A stretch of DNA of 15,423 nucleotides. Origin: Phycisphaerales bacterium UBA2396. Its GTDB lineage: Bacteria > Planctomycetota > Phycisphaerae > Phycisphaerales > UBA1924. Positions 1-5,280 of the stretch are shown here, piece after piece (position 1 is the stretch's first letter; each line of letters starts with the position of its first letter). The stretch covers positions 1 through 15,423 of the forward strand of contig DDSG01000148.1 of NCBI GenBank assembly GCA_002343325.1. The letters are read 5' to 3'. The notes beneath the pieces were generated by a model. It worked only from the letters and a program-made list of their open reading frames with translations. It did no database searches and had not been told where the DNA came from. The translations under genes were made by a program, and so were the position numbers.

Positions 1-53
1 TGCCACCCTGATTCGGAGATTGCGACTTCAAATCGACGGCCCGCACTCGACGC

Positions 54-2954
54 CTATCGGGCTCCCTCGATCACGAAGCGGTACCGCCCCGATCCCACGC
101 GGCAGACCACACGCTCCGTCGCCGTGCGGCGTCCATCCTCGACCGCGACGGCCCCGCTCGGTTCGATCCGCAGCACCTCGATATCGCTCCGCCCGGCCGC
201 CGACACGGGTCTGCCGCTCTCGGTAATGCTCTCCGCATCGTCCGCGGGGACATACACCAGCGCGGTCGCCCCGACCGGGATCTCAACGTCCATCACCACC
301 CGGTGCCCCTCTCGCCGCCAGTGGCTCACGATCTCGCCCCTGACGCTGCGGTGCCGGCACCGGACCCACTCGAGCCCCGGCACGAACTGAGGCCTGATCA
401 GGATCGAGTCGAATCCGCGCGCGTCCGGCGCCGGCTGAATGCCGCCGAGCCAGTTGTAGAACCACTGGCTGACCGACCCGAACATCGGGTGGCTGTGCGA
501 GAACGTGTTGTCTGAAAGAGCCCAGTGCTCCCACAGCGTCGTTGCGCCGTTCGCGAGCATCCAGCCCCACCCGGGGAAGTCGGTCCGGTTGACCAGGTCG
601 TACGCGACGTCGGCGCGCCCCTCGCGAGAGAGCTGGTCGAGCATCGACTTCGTGCCCATGATGCCGGTGGTCAGACGCCCTTCACGACGCCCGCGCAGGT
701 CGTCGATCAGCAGGGCCAGCACCTTGGATCGTTCTTCGTCCGCCGCGATGCGGTGCTCCAGTAGAAACGCCAGGCTCGCCTGGGTCTGAGCCGTCTCCAC
801 CAGCGGAAAGGCACGCCGATACGCCGTCCGCGAGCCCTCGGCGAGCGCTTCGAACCGCGCGGCGTCGTCGGCTTTGTTCAGGTGGTGGGCCAGCTCCGCC
901 AGCAGATCCGCACTGCGAACAAACAGCGGCGTCACCATCTGCGTGGCGGGCCGCTGCTCGATCGCCTCGTGATCGCTCAGGCCCGCGGTGATCAGCCCGT
1001 CCGGATACTCCCGGGCGACTCTCAGCAGCCACCGCTTGGCGGCCTCGTAGTGCTCCGCCACCAGCCGATCGTCGCCATACTCCCGCCGCAATTGCGACAG
1101 CAGGTGCGGATGGGCCATCGCCCAGCCCACCCCGCAATACTGAATCCCGACGAACGGGGCGGTGTCGGTGACGAGCCCGTCGGGTCGCGCGGCCTCCGAA
1201 AAGTCGCGGACCGTCTTTGCGTAGAACCCCGACATGTCGAAGTTGAGCGAGAACGCCTCGCTCGTCGCCACGATGTCCCCGCCGTACGCGAATCGCTCGC
1301 GGTGCGGGCAGTCCGACTGCACGCCGAAGATGTTCGCCAGAAACGTGCGGCGGCACATCTGCTGGATCCGGTTCAGCAGTTCGTTGGAACACTCGAACGA
1401 GCCCACATCGGCAACGTCCGAGTTCAGCCGCAGCCCCGTGACGGAGACTCGCTCGGCCGACGTACCTTCGGGCAGCCCCGTGATCTCCACATAGCGAAAC
1501 CCGTGGAACGTGAACCGTGGCGTGTACTCCTCCGAGTCGGACCCGCCGGGCGATCCGCGCGCGATGTACACGTCGCGTTGCCAGGCGATCGCCGGAGCAC
1601 CCGGCCCCCCGACGCTCTGCTCCGCCCCGCCCGCGTCCTTGCGCGTGCCCTTGATCTGCCCCGCCACGCTCGTCATCGGGTTCAGCGTGCCGTCGGCGTG
1701 CAGAAGCTCGCCGAATCGCAGGGTGATCGCCGTCCCCGCCGGCAGCGGGCTCTCGAACCGCACGCGAACCCATCCGGACATGTTCTGGCCAAGGTCGTAG
1801 ATCACAACGCCGGGCTTGGGCTCCGCGACGCCAACGCTCGGGATTCGCTCGGTGATCCGGATCGGCGGCTGCGACTGCGCCCGAAGAGGCCCGACGGGCT
1901 CGTTGGCCAGGCCGGGCTTCCGCCACGCGCTGTCGTCGAACCCCGCGGTGTCCCAGCCGGGTTGCTCAAGACGCGCGTCGTAGATCTCCCCAAGGTAGAT
2001 ATTGTTGAATCGAACCGGCCCTTCCGAAGTCTTCCACGACTCGTCGGAGACAATCGCCGTGCTCGTCCCGTCGTCGTGGTCGATGGTCAGCCTCGCGATG
2101 AACCTCGGCCTTCCGATCGTCAGGTGCTCGCGCAGGTTCAGATGCCCCCACATCCGCAACGGCAGCGGGTTGTACCAGCCGTTGCCCACCGTCACGCCGA
2201 CACAGTTGGCGCCCTCCCGCAGAGCCTCCGTGACGTCGTAGGTGCTGTACAGAACACGACGGTCGTACGCGGTCCATCCCGGGTCGAGTACGTGATCGCC
2301 GACACGGACGCCGTTCAGGCTCGCCTCGTAGGAGCCAAGCCCCGTGATGTGAAGCCTCGCGCGACGCACAGGCTTGGCCAGCGTGAACTCCTTGCGGAAC
2401 AGCGGCGCGGGATCGGGGGTGAACATGTCCACGTCCGTGGGCGGGTTGGCCTTGCCGTCGCTCAGCCACCGGGCGTTCCAGTCGTCCTCGCCGAGCAGCC
2501 CCATTTCCCACGACCCGGGTTGGCTCCAAGGCGTCTCGGTGCCCTCGCCGTCCCACACGCGCACCTTCCAAAAGCACGCCTGGCCGCTCCGCAGCGCAAC
2601 ACCCCCATACGGCACGCCGACGCTTTCCGACGAGCCGACCTTCCCACTGTCCCACAAGTCCCCCTTGTCCTCCGCCAGCAATCGCTCCGAAGACGAGACC
2701 AGCACGCGGTACGCCGTCTGACGCTGCCCGCGCGCATTCGATGTCAGCACCCAACTCAGCCGAGGCGCCGGCACATCAATCCCCAAGGGGTCATGCCGCC
2801 GCTCGCATCGGAGATCCTCGATCCGAAGATCCGTTGTTCGCGCCACCACCCGGGCCGTGCTCGACTCGCCCGTGCCACCCTGCGGGCCCCAGCACCCCGC
2901 CAGCAGCAGCGGCACGACGATCGCCATCAGGGCGTGCGAGCGATTGTGAGACAT
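54..2954 (-). CDS. Alpha-L-rhamnosidase, GH78 family, predicted lipoprotein
   Basis: Predicted to hydrolyse terminal alpha-L-rhamnose from glycans or plant/algal polysaccharides outside the cytoplasm. The start at 2954 is chosen because GGAGG lies 4 nt upstream and the protein then opens with a lipoprotein signal ending in LLAGC (lipid-modified Cys21). This gives 966 residues, a usual size for multidomain GH78 enzymes. An N-terminal Ig-like region (about 50-130) is followed by a lectin-like beta domain (about 190-330). The YDLGQNMSGWVR segment near 386 is typical of the rhamnosidase concanavalin-like domain. The (alpha/alpha)6 catalytic domain carries DCPHRE...GGD with Asp548, Glu553 and Asp560, which match the acidic triad described for GH78 enzymes. 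GATTLWEHW holds Glu809, the position of the general base. The usual GW after the DCPxRE block reads AY here. It stands alone, with no transporter or other glycosidase beside it, so the substrate cannot be named. Confidence 0.93.
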   Translation of the reverse strand: MSHNRSHALMAIVVPLLLAGCWGPQGGTGESSTARVVARTTDLRIEDLRCERRHDPLGIDVPAPRLSWVLTSNARGQRQTAYRVLVSSSERLLAEDKGDLWDSGKVGSSESVGVPYGGVALRSGQACFWKVRVWDGEGTETPWSQPGSWEMGLLGEDDWNARWLSDGKANPPTDVDMFTPDPAPLFRKEFTLAKPVRRARLHITGLGSYEASLNGVRVGDHVLDPGWTAYDRRVLYSTYDVTEALREGANCVGVTVGNGWYNPLPLRMWGHLNLREHLTIGRPRFIARLTIDHDDGTSTAIVSDESWKTSEGPVRFNNIYLGEIYDARLEQPGWDTAGFDDSAWRKPGLANEPVGPLRAQSQPPIRITERIPSVGVAEPKPGVVIYDLGQNMSGWVRVRFESPLPAGTAITLRFGELLHADGTLNPMTSVAGQIKGTRKDAGGAEQSVGGPGAPAIAWQRDVYIARGSPGGSDSEEYTPRFTFHGFRYVEITGLPEGTSAERVSVTGLRLNSDVADVGSFECSNELLNRIQQMCRRTFLANIFGVQSDCPHRERFAYGGDIVATSEAFSLNFDMSGFYAKTVRDFSEAARPDGLVTDTAPFVGIQYCGVGWAMAHPHLLSQLRREYGDDRLVAEHYEAAKRWLLRVAREYPDGLITAGLSDHEAIEQRPATQMVTPLFVRSADLLAELAHHLNKADDAARFEALAEGSRTAYRRAFPLVETAQTQASLAFLLEHRIAADEERSKVLALLIDDLRGRREGRLTTGIMGTKSMLDQLSREGRADVAYDLVNRTDFPGWGWMLANGATTLWEHWALSDNTFSHSHPMFGSVSQWFYNWLGGIQPAPDARGFDSILIRPQFVPGLEWVRCRHRSVRGEIVSHWRREGHRVVMDVEIPVGATALVYVPADDAESITESGRPVSAAGRSDIEVLRIEPSGAVAVEDGRRTATERVVCRVGSGRYRFVIEGAR

Positions 2955-2958
2955 TGTT

Positions 2959-2963
2959 CCTCC
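2959..2963 (-). promoter_or_regulatory. Shine-Dalgarno of the rhamnosidase gene
   Basis: On the minus strand GGAGG is followed by AACA and then ATG at 2954. This fixes the start 45 codons downstream of the longest open frame and places the lipoprotein signal exactly at the N-terminus. Confidence 0.85.
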
Positions 2964-2967
2964 GGGT

Positions 2968-2980
2968 CTGCCAGAATTCG
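2968..2980 (-). promoter_or_regulatory. CGAATTCTGGYAG leader element, copy 1
   Basis: The minus strand reads CGAATTCTGGCAG, starting 26 nt upstream of the rhamnosidase ATG. The same 13-mer with one C/T difference occurs at 9176-9188 upstream of the pseudopilin-like gene, in the same orientation relative to its gene. It may be a promoter or regulator site. The role is inferred only from recurrence and position. Confidence 0.35.
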
Positions 2981-3255
2981 CCGGTGTCCGGGCCAACCAG
3001 CCCGGCAGGCGACGATTGGGGGCCGACATCCGCCGCGCCGACGAGCAACCACACGCGTGCATGATCCCGCACACACGCCCCCGCCGCAAGCGCCGACGAT
3101 GCGAGCTATCGCAAGCCGCCGAGTGCGATCAGGCGTTCCATCGACGGGGATGGATGTGCGGATCAGTGGGGGGCGGTCAGCCAACGCCGAGTTCGGCCCC
3201 CGCCGTCCGAATCCGACGCGAGCGATCAGGCATCAACCCAAATGCGCTTGTCAAG

Positions 3256-3342
3256 CGGTGCGGGGGAGATTCGAACTCCCGAGGCCCTTGCGGGCCTGCT
3301 CGATTTCAAGTCGAGTACTTTCAACCGCTCAGTCACCGCACC
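3256..3342 (-). tRNA. tRNA-Ser (anticodon UGA)
   Basis: On the minus strand a 7-bp acceptor stem GGTGCGG/CCGCACC (3336-3342 with 3257-3263) closes an 87-nt cloverleaf. The anticodon stem CTCGA/TCGAG flanks the loop CTTGAAA, giving anticodon TGA (3306-3308), which reads UCA and related Ser codons. A long variable arm (about 17 nt with paired GGCCC/GGGCC) is characteristic of class II tRNAs such as Ser. The T loop contains GTTCGAATC. The discriminator base is G. CCA is not encoded; the sequence continues CTTGACA, so CCA must be added after transcription. The 5' end lies only 10 nt beyond the stop of the GNAT gene on the same strand, so the promoter is either inside or upstream of that gene. Confidence 0.96.
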
Positions 3343-3352
3343 ATCCAACCAC

Positions 3353-3916
3353 TCATCCCGACAGGTTCTTGCTCAGAATCGCCGAGCGGTAGTTCGTGTA
3401 AGGCCACTGCCAATGCTCGATGAACCGGTACCCCCGCTTCATATAGAACTGCATCAGCGCCGCATCCGGTTCCGCCATGCTGCACGCCAGTTCCGTCGCC
3501 CCACACTCCCGCGCGCGATGCTCCGCCGTCGCCAGAAGCCTGAGCCCGATCCCTTTCCCCTGCACATCCGGGTCCACCCCGAACTGCGAGAAGCTGTCCA
3601 CGAACTTGTTCTGGAACCACGGCGGGCCCTGGTCCGGCTCCACCTCGTGAAACAGAATCACCCCGACGATCCGCTCTCGCCCCCCCTCGTCCATCACCGC
3701 CACGTAGCAGTCCCCGCTCTGACACCGCCGCCGCGTCGTCTCGTCGTCCTGCCGACCCGCCAGCGGCATCAGACCCATCGCCACCTGTCCCGCGTACGCG
3801 CGATGCAGCAGCCGCGTGATCTCCGGGATCGAATCCGTCGCCAAAAGCCGGCGCACCCGCACCTCGCCGTCCACCACGGCTTCACGCACGCCCGGGTTGC
3901 CCTCGACCTTGCTCAT
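3353..3916 (-). CDS. GNAT family N-acetyltransferase
   Basis: Predicted acetyl-CoA-dependent acyltransferase of the GNAT fold, 187 residues, cytoplasmic; the acceptor substrate is unknown. The core is visible: beta-strand YVAVMDEG...RIVGVILFHEVE (about 71-93), then motif A FGVDPDVQGKGIGLRLL with the pyrophosphate-binding QGKGIG at 119-124. The late motif MQFYMKRGYRFIEHW (about 155-169) is the usual FYxxxGF-type acetyl-CoA element. The start at 3916 (MSKVEG) is the best in-frame ATG. It has no Shine-Dalgarno, but a -10-like TATGTT lies 8 nt upstream, suggesting a very short leader. The longer upstream frame would run into the divergent thioesterase gene and is not credible. The tRNA-Ser gene follows immediately on the same strand. 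Confidence 0.85.
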   Translation of the reverse strand: MSKVEGNPGVREAVVDGEVRVRRLLATDSIPEITRLLHRAYAGQVAMGLMPLAGRQDDETTRRRCQSGDCYVAVMDEGGRERIVGVILFHEVEPDQGPPWFQNKFVDSFSQFGVDPDVQGKGIGLRLLATAEHRARECGATELACSMAEPDAALMQFYMKRGYRFIEHWQWPYTNYRSAILSKNLSG

Positions 3917-3963
3917 CAGGTTCAAACATAGGACCCCGCAAACCCATCCGCGTATCGTCCCCA
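3917..3963. promoter_or_regulatory. Divergent promoter interval, GNAT / thioesterase
   Basis: Only 47 nt separate the two divergent start codons, so both promoters must lie here or overlap coding DNA. A -10-like TATCGT (3953-3958, plus strand) ends 5 nt before the thioesterase ATG. A -10-like TATGTT (3925-3930, minus strand) ends 8 nt before the GNAT ATG. Neither gene has a Shine-Dalgarno. No good -35 is visible. Confidence 0.35.
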
Positions 3964-4404
3964 ATGAACGCCCACCCCGATCCAGCACCCTCCTCGCCGC
4001 TTCCCCGCCGGGGCGTCGTGCCCATCCGCGTCCGCTACTGCGAGTGCGATCCCATGCGCGTCGCACATCACGCCGCCTATCTCCCTTGGCTCGAAAGCGC
4101 TCGCACCGAGCTCCTCCGCGGCTCGGGCGTCTCCTACGCCCAGATGGAAGCCGCCGGTGCCTTCCTCGTGGTCGTCAAGCTCGACGCCCGCTACCGCCGA
4201 CCCGTCCTCTACGACGACCTCATCGAAGTCCGCGTCGAAGTCTCCGGCGGCGGTCGAATCAAGATCGACCACCAGTACGAGATCGTCGTCATCGAGCGCG
4301 ACGGCAAACCCGCCGACATCCACGCCTTCGCCGGCTCCACCACCCTCGCCTGCGTCGATCACCAGGGCAAGCCCCGCGAACTGCCCGCCTGGCTCGCCCA
4401 CTAG
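3964..4404 (+). CDS. Acyl-CoA thioesterase, 4HBT hotdog fold (YbgC/FadM-like)
   Basis: Predicted to hydrolyse an acyl-CoA thioester. The protein is 146 residues, close to the family's usual 130-150, and cytoplasmic. The N-terminal 4HBT signature is clear: VRYCECDPMRVAHHAAYLPWLESAR, with the catalytic Asp29, His35-His36, Tyr39 and Glu44. This corresponds to the family pattern VRYxExDxMGVVHHxxYxxWxExAR. The Gly that normally follows Met is Arg32, an unusual substitution next to the active-site loop. The remainder (VKLDARYRRPVLYDDLIEVRVEV and later strands) fits the hotdog beta-sheet. The last base of its TAG stop directly abuts the stop of the convergent EVE gene. In many bacteria ybgC sits with tol-pal genes; here it does not, so an envelope role is not supported by context. 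Confidence 0.88.
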   Translation: MNAHPDPAPSSPLPRRGVVPIRVRYCECDPMRVAHHAAYLPWLESARTELLRGSGVSYAQMEAAGAFLVVVKLDARYRRPVLYDDLIEVRVEVSGGGRIKIDHQYEIVVIERDGKPADIHAFAGSTTLACVDHQGKPRELPAWLAH

Positions 4405-4842
4405 CTACTTCGACGCCGGCAACCCCGCCCACGATCGCAACACCGCCGCCAGGTCCGTCGGCACGGGCATCACGCTCAGCCTCCCCTGCTTCACAAGAGC
4501 GAACGCCGCGAACCGCGAGTCGCCCTTGATCCGTGCCAGCCCCACCGGCTCCCGGGCCGCGCCCACCGCCTTCAGATCCACCACCGCGAACTTCGCTTCC
4601 CCCCGGTCGTTCTTCCCGGGCCGCGCCGGATCCTCATAAGGCTCCCCTTTCACTCGGGCCAATCCGACGATCGCCTTCTCATCACCCGTGTGATACACCA
4701 GCACCGCGTCCCCATCCCTCATGGCCCGGAGGTGGATGAGCGCCTGCGCGTTCGACACCCCGTCCCACCGTGCCACGCCTTTGCGCGCAAGGTCATCAAA
4801 CGAGAATTCCCCCGGCTCCGTCTTCACCAGCCACGTCGCCAC
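4405..4842 (-). CDS. EVE domain-containing protein
   Basis: Small PUA-like-fold protein related to human THYN1. EVE domains bind modified bases in nucleic acid; the ligand here is unknown. A GTG start at 4842 is chosen because GAGGAG stands 7 nt upstream, giving 145 residues, typical for the family, and placing the conserved WLVKTEP block at the N-terminus. Visible family features are TWLVKTEPGEFSFDDL (3-18), WDGVSNAQA (26-34, where most members have GVRNxQAR), MRDGDAVLVYHTG (41-53), IVGLARV (58-64) and YEDPARPG (69-76). A longer ATG-initiated frame from 4887 would overlap the upstream small gene and ignore the ribosome-binding site. The gene lies 13 nt behind the small protein at 4856-5107, probably in one transcript. 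Confidence 0.9.
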   Translation of the reverse strand: MATWLVKTEPGEFSFDDLARKGVARWDGVSNAQALIHLRAMRDGDAVLVYHTGDEKAIVGLARVKGEPYEDPARPGKNDRGEAKFAVVDLKAVGAAREPVGLARIKGDSRFAAFALVKQGRLSVMPVPTDLAAVLRSWAGLPASK

Positions 4843-4849
4843 GCGCTCG

Positions 4850-4855
4850 CTCCTC
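4850..4855 (-). promoter_or_regulatory. Shine-Dalgarno deciding the GTG start of the EVE gene
   Basis: On the minus strand GAGGAG begins directly after the TGA stop of the upstream small gene and is followed by 7 nt and GTG. It selects the GTG at 4842 over the upstream ATG at 4887 and suggests re-initiation after the preceding gene. Confidence 0.75.
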
Positions 4856-5107
4856 TCATGTCCAACCCCTCGACCACACCCGTTCACCGCACGCCCCCGC
4901 CGCCTTCACCGTGACCCCTTCCGGTCCGACCTCGACCCGCACCACCGCCCCCCCCATCCCCAGCCGGGCAGACTGCGGCGTGCGATCCAGCACCCTCCAT
5001 CCGCTCCCCTCGATCTCCGCGATCAACGATCCCTCCACCTCGACCCTCAGCCGGCTCTCGGCCACGACCGTCGCCGTGCGCTGTTGTGCGATCAGTCGGA
5101 TCCTCAT
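4856..5107 (-). CDS. Small hypothetical protein, about 83 aa
   Basis: I do not recognise this protein. From ATG 5107 it would be 83 residues. A GTG at 5134 would add nine residues (LFGPYSAW region), and neither start has a good Shine-Dalgarno. The sequence alternates hydrophobic and polar residues (RIRLIAQQRTATVVAESRL, VEVEGSLIAEIEGSGWRVL, AVVRVEVGPEGVTVKAAG), as expected for a small all-beta fold. There is no signal peptide, membrane segment or cysteine motif. Support for it being real is its placement: its TGA touches the Shine-Dalgarno of the EVE gene, 13 nt ahead of that GTG start, like an operon partner. It could still be a chance open frame in GC-rich DNA. Confidence 0.5.
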   Translation of the reverse strand: MRIRLIAQQRTATVVAESRLRVEVEGSLIAEIEGSGWRVLDRTPQSARLGMGGAVVRVEVGPEGVTVKAAGACGERVWSRGWT

Positions 5108-5154
5108 CCACGCACTGTATGGGCCGAATAACACGCCGACTTACAGGACCATCA

Positions 5155-5173
5155 CCGCGGTTGAGCTCCGCGG
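5155..5173. repeat. GC-only hairpin CCGCGG-N7-CCGCGG
   Basis: Two copies of the self-complementary hexamer CCGCGG, separated by TTGAGCT, form a 6-bp all-GC stem with a 7-nt loop. It lies in the 173-nt interval between the small gene and the coiled-coil gene. No T-tract follows on either strand, so intrinsic termination is doubtful. It may be a leader structure of the coiled-coil gene. A second weaker stem GGGTG/CACCC occurs at 5246-5262. Confidence 0.35.
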
Positions 5174-5280
5174 CGTCCCGTTCCTTCAGTCCCCCCCCCG
5201 GCCTGCCGATACAACCGGCACAAACCGCCCCGCCGGATGTGCGCGGGGTGTGCGCCGCACCCGTAGTTCCGAGAACCACC

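Larger units (their letters stand above)
2955..3255. other. Non-coding leader / intergenic stretch upstream of the rhamnosidase gene
   Basis: About 300 nt between the rhamnosidase start and the tRNA-Ser 3' end. No convincing gene is visible; the frames open here are high-GC shadows. It holds the rhamnosidase Shine-Dalgarno, the minus-strand element CGAATTCTGGCAG (2968-2980), which recurs upstream of the pseudopilin gene, a small inverted repeat TGCGA-gcta-TCGCA (3100-3113), and a short palindrome at the tRNA end (3245-3257). No clear -35/-10 pair could be assigned. Confidence 0.6.

Noticed and set aside
882..3392. 836-residue plus-strand open frame antisense to the rhamnosidase gene
   Set aside because: It lies opposite a gene with clear GH78 motifs, is extremely Arg/Pro/His-rich, has no recognisable domain, and runs through the tRNA-Ser gene. 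It is a typical GC-rich shadow.
5191..5199. Nine-C run as a phase-variation switch
   Set aside because: It lies outside the preferred coding start and away from a recognised promoter spacer, so length change would have no clear effect. Kept only as a note on the leader.
5086..5280. N-terminal extension of the coiled-coil protein by 65 residues
   Set aside because: Composition changes abruptly to Pro/Ser/Arg, it crosses the nine-C run and overlaps the start of the divergent small gene. ATG 5281 is a better start.
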